From positions 1-41,191 of the forward strand of contig JBCDJJ010000026.1 of NCBI GenBank assembly GCA_038747915.1: a stretch of DNA of 41,191 bases, written 5' to 3'. Of this stretch, positions 17,025-23,783 are shown piece by piece (within the stretch, counting starts at the first letter, position 1; every line of letters begins with the position of its first letter). The stretch is from JBCDAP01 sp038747915. GTDB lineage: Bacteria > Planctomycetota > Phycisphaerae > Phycisphaerales > UBA1924. A program made the translations under genes and the position numbers. The notes below the pieces were generated by a model. That model searched no databases, was not told where the DNA came from, and saw nothing but the letters and a program-made list of their open reading frames with translations.

Positions 17025-18560
17025 ATGACAACAGCGGCAACGAGCGGGACCATGAGCGTGGCGTATGCGGCGCTGCAGGATCATCTGCATCAACTCGCGG
17101 TGGTCGACTCCATCTCATCTCTCACAGGGTGGGATCAAGAAACCTACATGCCCAAGGCCGGCTCGCCGCTCCGGGCCGAGCAGCGCCGGTATCTCTCCAA
17201 GCTGTCGCACGAGCGGGCGAGCGATCCACGTTTGGGAGAGCTGCTCGAGGCGTGCGAGCGCGATGCCGAGCTGATGGCGGATGCCGAGTCGTCGGCGAAT
17301 ATCCGCGAGGTGCGCCGCGACTACGACCGGGCGGTCAAGCTCCCGGTCGATCTGGTGGAGCAGATCGCCGAGTCGTCGTCTCTCGGGATGAACGCGTGGC
17401 GCGAAGCGCGGGCGACGAGCGACTTCTCGGCGTTCCTCCCGTGGCTGCGGAAGACCGTGGAACTCAATCAGCGGAAGGCGGACTGCCTCACCGGCACGCC
17501 AGGCACCGGGCGCTACGACGCGCTGCTCGACACCTTCGAGCCGGGGATGACCGCGGCGCGGGTGCAGGAGCTCTTTGCGCCGCTGCGTACCTTCACGGTC
17601 GACCAGCTCGAGCGCATCCGTTCGCTCGGAGTGATCGACACCTCGCTCCTCAGCGCAGAGTCCCCGCTCGACGCGCAGCGGGCGTTGTGCTCGTGGGTGA
17701 TGGATCGGGTGGGCTTCGATTTCATGGCTGGCCGGTTCGACGAAACCACCCACCCGTTCTGCTCGGGCTTCGGTCCCGGTGATACCCGGCTGACCAACCG
17801 TTACCGGGCCGATGGGTGGGCCGACTCGCTCACCTGCGCCCTGCACGAGGGTGGGCACGGGCTTTACGAGCAGGGGCTGCCCAAGGGAGACAAGTGGGGC
17901 CTGCCCTCAGCTGAGGCGATCAGCCTGGGGATCCATGAGAGCCAGAGCCGGCTCTGGGAGAATCAGGTCGGCCGCTCGCGCGCCTTCATCACGTGGCTCA
18001 AGCCCAGGCTCGATGAGATGCTCGGCGGCGCGGTCGCGGCAGCGAGCGTCGACGAGCTCACCCGCGTCATGAACGTCGCCGAACCCGGTTTCATACGCGT
18101 CGAGAGCGACGAGCTCACGTACAACCTGCACATCATGCTCCGCTTCGACTTTGAGCGGGCGATGATCGAGGGTGAGCTCGACCCCGCGGATCTGCCCGGC
18201 GAGTGGAACGCGCGGATGAAGGTCGACCTCGGCCTCGATGTCCCCGACGACCGCCGGGGGTGCTTGCAGGATGTGCACTGGTCGATGATGGCGATGGGCT
18301 ACTTTCCTACGTACACGCTCGGCAACATGTACGCCGCGACGTGGTGGGATCAGATCGGCCGCGACCTGCCCGAGCGAGATGCGCAGCTCGAGCGCGGCGA
18401 GTTCGCCCCGGTGCTCGCGTGGACGCGCGACAACATCCACCAGTACGGCCGGCAGTTCGGCGCCGAGCAGCTCTGCGAGCGCATCACGGGCTCGCCGCTC
18501 AGCCCCGAGCCGCTCATGGCCTACTTGCGCGAGAAGATCGACCGCGTGTACGGCGAGTAA
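17025..18560 (+). CDS. M32-family carboxypeptidase (carboxypeptidase Taq type)
   Basis: This 511-residue zinc metallopeptidase removes C-terminal residues from peptides in the cytoplasm. The family-defining motifs are all present: DTRLTNRY (usual DxRxT), the zinc-binding HEGGHGLYEQG with catalytic Glu (about 270-280), GIHESQSRLWEN for the third zinc ligand, and GYFPTYTLGNMYAA near the C-terminus. Length fits the family (about 500). The ATG at 17025 is preceded by AGGAAAG with a 7-base spacer, which decides this start over the Met nine codons later. The 214-base gap upstream is AT-rich around 16830-16920 and probably carries the promoter. meaB follows 23 bases downstream. Confidence 0.96.
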   Translation: MTTAATSGTMSVAYAALQDHLHQLAVVDSISSLTGWDQETYMPKAGSPLRAEQRRYLSKLSHERASDPRLGELLEACERDAELMADAESSANIREVRRDYDRAVKLPVDLVEQIAESSSLGMNAWREARATSDFSAFLPWLRKTVELNQRKADCLTGTPGTGRYDALLDTFEPGMTAARVQELFAPLRTFTVDQLERIRSLGVIDTSLLSAESPLDAQRALCSWVMDRVGFDFMAGRFDETTHPFCSGFGPGDTRLTNRYRADGWADSLTCALHEGGHGLYEQGLPKGDKWGLPSAEAISLGIHESQSRLWENQVGRSRAFITWLKPRLDEMLGGAVAAASVDELTRVMNVAEPGFIRVESDELTYNLHIMLRFDFERAMIEGELDPADLPGEWNARMKVDLGLDVPDDRRGCLQDVHWSMMAMGYFPTYTLGNMYAATWWDQIGRDLPERDAQLERGEFAPVLAWTRDNIHQYGRQFGAEQLCERITGSPLSPEPLMAYLREKIDRVYGE

Positions 18561-18584
18561 TCGCGGCGCTGTAGTGTGCCGCGA
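18561..18584 (+). promoter_or_regulatory. Hairpin overlapping the meaB start codon
   Basis: TCGCGGC (18561-18567) and GCCGCGA (18578-18584) are perfectly complementary, giving a 7-bp stem with a 10-base loop. The 3' arm ends on the A of the meaB ATG and takes the place where a ribosome site would be. It could dampen meaB translation or end the upstream transcript. Confidence 0.4.
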
Positions 18585-19720
18585 TGGCCGGTCACGCCGA
18601 CCAGCGCGAGGATCTCTTCGGACTCTCGGTCTCGAGAGCGGCCGAGTCGTCGACCTCATTGGGTGCCGGTCCGTCGAGAGGTCAGCCCATCAGTGTTGTG
18701 GATATCGCCCGCGGTGTGGCCGCGGGTGATCGTGCGATGCTCGGGCGGGCGATCACGCTGGTCGAGTCGAGCAGTACCAAGCACCGTGCGCGCGCCGCCG
18801 AGTTGCTCCGGCTCGTGCTCGCCGAGACAGCCGCCCGTCCGCCGGCGATCCGTGTCGGCGTGACCGGTGTGCCCGGCGTCGGGAAGAGCACGTTCATCGA
18901 TCGGCTCGGGTCGGATCTGACGCGTGCGGGCCGCCGCGTGGCGGTGCTCGCGGTCGACCCGTCGTCGACGGTCACCGGGGGCTCGATCCTCGGCGACAAG
19001 ACGCGGATGGCGCAGCTGAGCGTCGACGACCGTGCCTTCATCCGCCCGAGCCCATCCGCCGGCACGCTCGGCGGTGTGGCCTCGAAGACGCGAGAGAGCA
19101 TGATCCTGTGCGAGGCCGCGGGGTACGACGTGGTGCTCGTGGAGACGGTCGGCGTGGGGCAGTCGGAAACGACGGTCGCGGAGATGACCGATTTTTTCCT
19201 CGCACTCATGCTTCCCGGCGCGGGTGACGAGCTCCAAGGCATCAAGCGTGGCATCCTCGAGCTCGCCGATCTTATTGCCGTCAACAAGGCGGACGGCGAC
19301 AACGTGGCGCGGGCCAAGCGTGCTGCAGCGGAGTACCGCTCGGCGATCCGGTGCATGCGCTCTCGTGACGATGGGTGGGAGGTGACGGTGCTGACGTGCT
19401 CGGCGACGACGGGTGATGGCATCGTTGAGTTATGGGCGAGGGTCGAGGGCCGCGTGCGCGCGCTCGCGGAGACCGGGTCGCTCACAGAGCGCCGAGCAAC
19501 GCAATCCCTGCGCTGGATGCGGGCGATGGTCGAAGAGCGGGTGCGGGAGATGGTGTGGGGGGATGACGCGGTGTCGGCGTCCCTCGCTGCGATCGAAGCC
19601 GAGGTCTCCGGTGGCTTACTCGCCCCAACAGTCGGCGCCGAGCGAATGATCGACGCGATCACCAACGCGTGGTCAGCACGCTCCTCAGTGAGCCGGCCCG
19701 TCCCGGGTCAGAACTCTTGA
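18584..19720 (+). CDS. meaB: Methylmalonyl-CoA mutase-associated GTPase MeaB
   Basis: This 378-residue SIMIBI-class P-loop GTPase of the MeaB/ArgK family guards and reloads the B12-dependent methylmalonyl-CoA mutase. The P-loop is GVTGVPGVGKST (about 92-103). It is followed by the family segments AVDPSSTVTGGSILGDKTRM, SPSAGTLGGVA and ETVGVGQSE, and by NKAD as the guanine-specificity motif. An N-terminal extension of about 35 residues precedes the helical domain. A C-terminal dimerisation arm is present. It is separated from the M32 gene by only 23 bases, with a hairpin running into its ATG and no clear ribosome site. The mutase it would serve is not in the window, but epimerase and decarboxylase genes follow, so it belongs with the methylmalonyl-CoA pathway. 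Confidence 0.95.
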   Translation: MAGHADQREDLFGLSVSRAAESSTSLGAGPSRGQPISVVDIARGVAAGDRAMLGRAITLVESSSTKHRARAAELLRLVLAETAARPPAIRVGVTGVPGVGKSTFIDRLGSDLTRAGRRVAVLAVDPSSTVTGGSILGDKTRMAQLSVDDRAFIRPSPSAGTLGGVASKTRESMILCEAAGYDVVLVETVGVGQSETTVAEMTDFFLALMLPGAGDELQGIKRGILELADLIAVNKADGDNVARAKRAAAEYRSAIRCMRSRDDGWEVTVLTCSATTGDGIVELWARVEGRVRALAETGSLTERRATQSLRWMRAMVEERVREMVWGDDAVSASLAAIEAEVSGGLLAPTVGAERMIDAITNAWSARSSVSRPVPGQNS

Positions 19721-19783
19721 TGTCATCGGGCGTGTTCGAGCGACGTGTCGCGTGTCCGCGCCGATGCGGCCTGGCTCACAGGT

Positions 19784-20401
19784 TTAAGACGCGTTGCGAT
19801 TCAAGAGCTTCCACGCCAGTGGAAGAAGCGTCGCACCGACCCCCGCCTTGACGATCTCCACCGGTACCCAGATCGCAAAGCCGCCCCACGCGGCGTACTG
19901 GAGGGTGATCGGCGAGCCACTCGGCAGCACGCGGTCGGTCAGCACGGCGAGCCCGGCGATCCAGATCGCGCCGAGCGCGAGCACCAGCAGCGCCGAGACG
20001 AGCATCGCGACGAACGTCCGCCCGTACGAGCGATCGAACCCACGGTGCGCGAGCGTGCCCGCGATGAACGCAGCGGGCAGGTACGCAATGATGTACCCAA
20101 CCGTGAGCACCGGGTGCGCGACCGTGAACACGCCCACGCCGGCGAGCCCCGCGACGATGTACACACCAACCGCTGCCACGCCACGCCACGGACCCAGCGC
20201 GAAGCCAAGCACCATCACCGCGAGTGTCTGCAGCGTGAACGGGATGCCCCACGGCGTCGGGATGCGGGCCTGGGCCGCGAGGGCGATCACCAGTGCGCCG
20301 CCGGCGATCAGCAACGCGTGATAGGCAACTCGCGCCTCCATCGGGCGCGGGGCGGCGAGGTCGGCGAGGGTGGGCTGGGTAACCGCGGTGGAAGCTTGCA
20401 T
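19784..20401 (-). CDS. bioY: Biotin transporter BioY
   Basis: This 205-residue integral membrane protein is the S component of ECF-type biotin uptake, with about six hydrophobic helices. The family segment PWGIPFTLQTLAVMV lies near the N-terminus, followed by GFALGPWRG and GLAGVGVF. Start: the ATG at 20401 is right for the family; the open frame continues 19 codons upstream without resemblance. BioY alone can take up biotin or work with EcfT/EcfA, neither of which is present. It lies on the opposite strand within a cluster of biotin-dependent pump genes that includes a biotin ligase, so supply and use of biotin are linked by position. I found no BirA or BioR operator in the 203-base divergent gap. 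Confidence 0.93.
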   Translation of the reverse strand: MQASTAVTQPTLADLAAPRPMEARVAYHALLIAGGALVIALAAQARIPTPWGIPFTLQTLAVMVLGFALGPWRGVAAVGVYIVAGLAGVGVFTVAHPVLTVGYIIAYLPAAFIAGTLAHRGFDRSYGRTFVAMLVSALLVLALGAIWIAGLAVLTDRVLPSGSPITLQYAAWGGFAIWVPVEIVKAGVGATLLPLAWKLLNRNAS

Positions 20402-20604
20402 GTCCGTGCGCTCCGTGTGGCGTGTGGCGATGCGAGGGTACCGCGCGCGAACATACACCGTCAGATCGAATGCCTACAACTATGCAAGAATTTTTCCGAT
20501 TAAACGGGAAATCAACTGCATGGTGGCGGGAAACCCTGTACATTCGGGGGGCGCATCGGGTGTCCGCGGTGAGCCACGGACGCGATGAGGAAAGGGGTTC
20601 AGCT
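20402..20604. promoter_or_regulatory. AT-rich divergent region between bioY and the epimerase gene
   Basis: The segment 20450-20550 is clearly lower in GC than its surroundings and lies between divergent genes, so it probably holds promoters in both directions. TGTACATT near 20537-20544 is a weak extended -10 candidate toward the epimerase, without a good -35. No known biotin-repressor box is visible. Confidence 0.3.
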
Positions 20605-21063
20605 GTGGCCGACACCGCTGGGAACGCGATCGTCGACTCGCCGGTGGGCGTGCGGGCGATCAACCACATCGGGATCGCTGTGAAGTCGATCGACGCGCAG
20701 CGCCCGTTTTACGAGAAGACGCTCGGCGCGCGGTTCGAGTCGATCGAGGAGGTTGCTGACCAGAAGGTGAAGGTCGGCTTCTTCCTAGTGGGCGAGCCCG
20801 GGCACGAGGTCCGGCTTGAGCTGCTCGAACCGACCGCGGACGACTCGCCGATCGCAGTTTTCCTCGAGAAGCGCGGGGAGGGTCTGCACCACGTGGCGTA
20901 CACCGTCGCGGGGTTGCAGGGTCGGCTTGATGCGCTGAAGGCCGAGGGGGTTCGGCTGATCGACGAGACATCGCGCGACGGTGCGCACCACACCAAGATC
21001 GCCTTCATGCACCCCAAGGCGTCTCACGGTGTGCTGACCGAGTTGTGCGAGCCCGGAGGGTGA
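20605..21063 (+). CDS. mce: Methylmalonyl-CoA epimerase
   Basis: This 152-residue protein of the vicinal oxygen chelate (glyoxalase-like) fold interconverts the R and S epimers of methylmalonyl-CoA. INHIGIAVKSID carries the first metal-binding His; LELLEP, GEGLHHVAYTV and a final VLTELCEP supply the other ligands and the catalytic Glu of the family. The start is GTG at 20605 with AGGAAAGGGG about 5-8 bases upstream. The frame is open from 20422, but the added sequence is unlike the family and comes from the AT-rich promoter region. It is the first gene of a run in one direction with mmdA, the pump subunits, birA and a CoA-transferase. Confidence 0.94.
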   Translation: MADTAGNAIVDSPVGVRAINHIGIAVKSIDAQRPFYEKTLGARFESIEEVADQKVKVGFFLVGEPGHEVRLELLEPTADDSPIAVFLEKRGEGLHHVAYTVAGLQGRLDALKAEGVRLIDETSRDGAHHTKIAFMHPKASHGVLTELCEPGG

Positions 21064-21133
21064 GCAACGTTGTGCGGGTTTGACCGCTCCCGTACGGTCG
21101 CGGCTCGGTTCGAGCGGCACCACGTGAGGCACC

Positions 21134-22393
21134 ATGGCTGAGACATCGACTTCAACCCCACCCGCATCGGCTGGCGCGGACGTTTCGGCGAACGAACAGG
21201 CCGGGAGTGTCTCCGGCACGCTCGAGGAGCGGATCGCGTACCTGCGTGCCCAGCGGGCCGAGTTGTACCTCGGCGGCGGGCAGGCACGGCAGGACAAGCA
21301 CCGCGCCTCGGGCAAGCTCACCGCGCGCGAGCGTCTCAGTGTGCTGCTCGACCCCGAGAGCTTCCAGGAGCGCAACGGCTTCGCGAGGCATCGATGCACG
21401 CTGTTCGGCATGGAGAAGAAGGAGCTTGCTGCCGACGGTGTGGTGACCGGCTCCGGGCATGTCGAGGGCCGGCTGGTGCATGTGGCGTCGCAGGACTTCA
21501 CGGTGGTGGGCGGCGCCGCGGGCGAGATTCACTGCAACAAGATCGTCGCGATGATGCAGGCGAGTCTGAAGACCGGCTCGCCGTTCGTCTTCGTGAATGA
21601 TTCGGGCGGCGCGCGCATCCAAGAGGGAGTGGATGCGCTCGCCGCGTACGGCCGGGTTTTCTATCAGAATGTGCTGTTGTCGGGGGTCGTGCCGCAGGTT
21701 TCGCTGATCTGCGGCCCGTGCGCGGGTGGGGCGGCCTATTCGCCGGCGCTGACCGATTTCATCGTCCAGACGCGTCGCGCGCAGATGTTCATCACCGGTC
21801 CATCGGTCATCAAGCAGGTGACCGGCGAGGAGGTGACCGCGGAGCAACTCGGCGGCCCCGAGGCGCACACGCACTACTCCGGCGTGGTGCACTTCGTGGC
21901 GGAGGACGATCGCGACGCGGCACGGATCTGCCGCAAGCTGCTCAGCTTCCTGCCCAGCAACAATATGAGCGAGCCACCCGAGTTCGAGGTCGACCGCACG
22001 GTCGAGTTCGATGAGTCGATCGGGCACATCCTGCCCGACAACCCGCGTGCGGGGTACGACGTGCGAGACATCGTCCGCAAGGTGGTGGACCACGCCGACT
22101 ATCTGGAGATCCAGGAGCACTTCGCGCCGAACATCACGATCGGTTTCGCGCGCGTGCTCGGGCGGACCGTCGGCATCGTGGCGAACAACCCGCTGTTCAA
22201 GGCGGGTGTGCTCGATATCGATAGTTCGGACAAGGCGTCGCGGTTCGTGCGGTTCTGCAACGCGTTCAACATCCCGATCGTGACGTTCGTCGATGTGCCG
22301 GGCTTCATGCCGGGCGTGGAGCAGGAGTACGGCGGGATCATCCGGCACGGGGCGAAGCTGCTGTTCGCGTTCAGTGCAGCGACTGTGCCCTAG
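21134..22393 (+). CDS. mmdA: Methylmalonyl-CoA decarboxylase carboxyltransferase subunit, N-terminal part up to an in-frame TAG
   Basis: These 419 residues are the first three quarters of an acyl-CoA carboxyltransferase (crotonase-like fold, PccB/MmdA family). The subunit moves the carboxyl group of (S)-methylmalonyl-CoA to biotin on the carrier, giving propionyl-CoA. Family landmarks are GKLTARERLSVLLD (about 57-70), ASQDFTVVGG, FVNDSGGARIQEG, ICGPCAGGAAYSPALTDF and, near the end, FVDVPGFMPGVEQEYGGIIR. The frame then meets TAG at 22391-22393, where homologues read ATVPKVTVI with Lys. The product would lack the C-terminal part of the second carboxyltransferase half, including half of an active site, so as written it is probably inactive. 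The ATG at 21134 has GAGG close upstream. No biotin carboxylase is near, so a decarboxylase role is favoured over propionyl-CoA carboxylase. Confidence 0.92.
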   Translation: MAETSTSTPPASAGADVSANEQAGSVSGTLEERIAYLRAQRAELYLGGGQARQDKHRASGKLTARERLSVLLDPESFQERNGFARHRCTLFGMEKKELAADGVVTGSGHVEGRLVHVASQDFTVVGGAAGEIHCNKIVAMMQASLKTGSPFVFVNDSGGARIQEGVDALAAYGRVFYQNVLLSGVVPQVSLICGPCAGGAAYSPALTDFIVQTRRAQMFITGPSVIKQVTGEEVTAEQLGGPEAHTHYSGVVHFVAEDDRDAARICRKLLSFLPSNNMSEPPEFEVDRTVEFDESIGHILPDNPRAGYDVRDIVRKVVDHADYLEIQEHFAPNITIGFARVLGRTVGIVANNPLFKAGVLDIDSSDKASRFVRFCNAFNIPIVTFVDVPGFMPGVEQEYGGIIRHGAKLLFAFSAATVP

Positions 22394-22759
22394 GTCAGCG
22401 TCATCCTGCGGAAGGCGTACGGTGGCGCCTACGTCGCGATGAGTTCGAAGGACCTCGGCACCGACGCGTGCGCCGCGTGGCCGACGGCGGAGGTCGCGGT
22501 GATGGGCGCTGAGGGCGCCGTCGAGGTGATCTTCCGGAAGGAGCTGAAGGAGGCGGAGGATCGCGCCGCGAAGAAGGACGAGCTGGTCGCGCTCTACAAG
22601 AGCACGTTCAGCACGCCGTATGTGGCGGGCGGCCGCCAGATGGTCGACGACATCATCGAGCCCGCGGAGACACGGAACTACGTCGCGGTGAGTCTGGAGA
22701 CCCTGCGCAGCAAGCGTGACCTGCGCCCGGAGAAGAAGCATGGCCTCATGCCGCTCTGA
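22394..22759 (+). pseudogene. mmdA: C-terminal continuation of mmdA after the TAG (first internal ATG 22439)
   Basis: Directly after the TAG, in the same frame, the sequence resumes with the expected family residues: VSVILRKAYGGAYVAMSSKD, then the conserved C-terminal region ending EKKHGLMPL (usual KHGNIPL). Codon use and GC are unchanged, so only one codon separates an intact gene from a broken one. If translated on its own from the ATG at 22439 it would give 106 residues with no ribosome site, which is unlikely to be useful. Together the two parts make a subunit of about 541 residues, normal for the family. Possible readings are a sequencing or cloning error, a recent nonsense mutation (AAG to TAG is one change), or amber read-through. 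Confidence 0.85.
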
Positions 22760-22768
22760 GTCTTGTCT

Positions 22769-22845
22769 GGCAGTGGCGGAGGCATCCTGCCTCCGTGGCG
22801 GAACGGCTCGGCGTTCGCGGAGGCAGCATGCTTCTGCCACCGATC
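22769..22845. repeat. REP-like palindromic element, copy A
   Basis: The gap between mmdA and the small membrane subunit holds a palindromic unit. GGAGGCA-TCC-TGCCTCC at 22778-22794 is a perfect 7-bp stem with a 3-base loop, and a second, imperfect arm GGAGGCAGCATGCTTCTGCC begins at 22819. GTGGCGGAGGC near the left and GCCACCGAT at the right are shared with copy B. Confidence 0.75.
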
Positions 22846-22858
22846 GTGGGGTCTATCA

Positions 22859-23221
22859 ATGCTGACGGTTGCGCAATCGAACACAGATCTCGGCGCCGGC
22901 GTGGCGTTGATGGTCGTCGGGATGGTCGTTGTCTTCGGGGCGCTGGTGCTCATCGGGCTCATCGTGATGGGCGTGCGCCGCGTGCTCGACCGCCCCGTGC
23001 ATACACCGACGCCGCAAGCGAGCCCGCGTGACCCGATGCCCGCGGGCATCTCGCCCGAGCGGATCGCGGTGATCGCTGCTGCAGCGACCGCTGCGGTCGG
23101 CAAGCCCGTGCGTGTGCACCGCGTGGTCATGCTTGGCGAGCAGGGCGGCTCGGCGTGGGCCCGCGGCGGGCGTCGCACGATCATGGGATCTCACCGGCCG
23201 TTCCGGCCGGGGCCGAGGTAG
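22859..23221 (+). CDS. mmdD: OadG-like small membrane subunit of the sodium-pumping decarboxylase
   Basis: This 120-residue protein has one N-terminal membrane helix (about 13-40, VALMVVGMVVVFGALVLIG) followed by a soluble tail, as in OadG/MmdD subunits that hold the decarboxylase complex together. The tail contains the family features PERIAVIAAAATAAVGKP and a final W..GGR..IMGSH pattern. The start is the ATG at 22859, directly after REP-like copy A; the frame is open further upstream but there encodes the palindrome. Only a weak GTGGGG precedes the start. It lies between the carboxyltransferase and the biotin carrier, the usual order in such pumps. Confidence 0.85.
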   Translation: MLTVAQSNTDLGAGVALMVVGMVVVFGALVLIGLIVMGVRRVLDRPVHTPTPQASPRDPMPAGISPERIAVIAAAATAAVGKPVRVHRVVMLGEQGGSAWARGGRRTIMGSHRPFRPGPR

Positions 23222-23268
23222 GTCAGAGGTTAGAGGTGCCCATTCGAGGGCGAAGAGGAGCTCGCACG

Positions 23269-23679
23269 ATGCGACTGCGGATCACGGTGGAAGGAACAAC
23301 CTACGACGTGGAGGTCGAGGTGCTCGACCAGGGCGGCGCGGGCGCTACACCGAGCGTGCCGGCGGCCGGTCCCCCAGCGGCCACGCCGAGCGCCGGCGCG
23401 CCGCCGCCACCTCGTCCCGCGGGGGGGCCTCCCCCCGGCGCCGCCGCTCCTGTCGGCAGTGGTTCGGACAAGGAGGTGCGCTCCCCCATCGCGGGCAACG
23501 TGCTGAGCGTGAGCGTCAAGGCGGGTGATGCGGTTGCGGTCAACGATGTGCTCATGGTGCTCGAGGCGATGAAGATGGAGAGCAACGTGGCCTCGCCCGT
23601 GGCGGGCACGGTCAAGAGCGTCGAGGTGAAGGCGGCCGACAGCGTGCAGGCCGGTCAGGTGCTGGTGACGTTCGAGTAG
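23269..23679 (+). CDS. mmdC: Biotin carrier subunit of methylmalonyl-CoA decarboxylase
   Basis: This 136-residue biotinyl-domain protein has the attachment motif EAMKME with the biotinylated lysine at residue 102. An N-terminal beta segment (about 1-20) is joined to the biotinyl domain (about 68-136) by a flexible Ala/Pro/Gly-rich linker of about 45 residues, as in the gamma subunits of Veillonella-type decarboxylases. It carries CO2 from the carboxyltransferase to the membrane beta subunit. The ATG at 23269 has AAGAGGAG 8 bases upstream, which decides this start over upstream in-frame codons. The biotin ligase that would modify it is encoded two genes downstream. Confidence 0.95.
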   Translation: MRLRITVEGTTYDVEVEVLDQGGAGATPSVPAAGPPAATPSAGAPPPPRPAGGPPPGAAAPVGSGSDKEVRSPIAGNVLSVSVKAGDAVAVNDVLMVLEAMKMESNVASPVAGTVKSVEVKAADSVQAGQVLVTFE

Positions 23680-23690
23680 GAACACGGCAA

Positions 23691-23763
23691 TCGGTGGCGG
23701 AGGCCACCAGCCGCCGCGATCAAGGCCCATGCGTTCACGGAGGCAGGATGCCTCCGCCACCGA
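23691..23763. repeat. REP-like palindromic element, copy B
   Basis: The ends TCGGTGGCGGAGGC (23691-23704) and GCCTCCGCCACCGA (23750-23763) are a perfect 14-bp inverted repeat. A smaller hairpin, GGAGGCA-GGA-TGCCTCC, sits at 23739-23755. The unit is related to copy A in both arms and in the GCGTTC.CGGAGGCAG.ATGC core. It fills most of the gap between the biotin carrier and mmdB. Confidence 0.8.
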
Positions 23764-23783
23764 CTGAAAGACTGATCTGAATC

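Noticed and set aside
22391..22393. TAG read as pyrrolysine
   Set aside because: Pyrrolysine is known mainly from methylamine methyltransferases and needs a pyl gene set; nothing of that kind is in the window and the site is not a catalytic Pyl position.
21134..22759. Propionyl-CoA carboxylase beta subunit
   Set aside because: The fold is the same, but the neighbours are OadG-like, biotin carrier and OadB/MmdB-like subunits with no biotin carboxylase, so a decarboxylase is the better reading.
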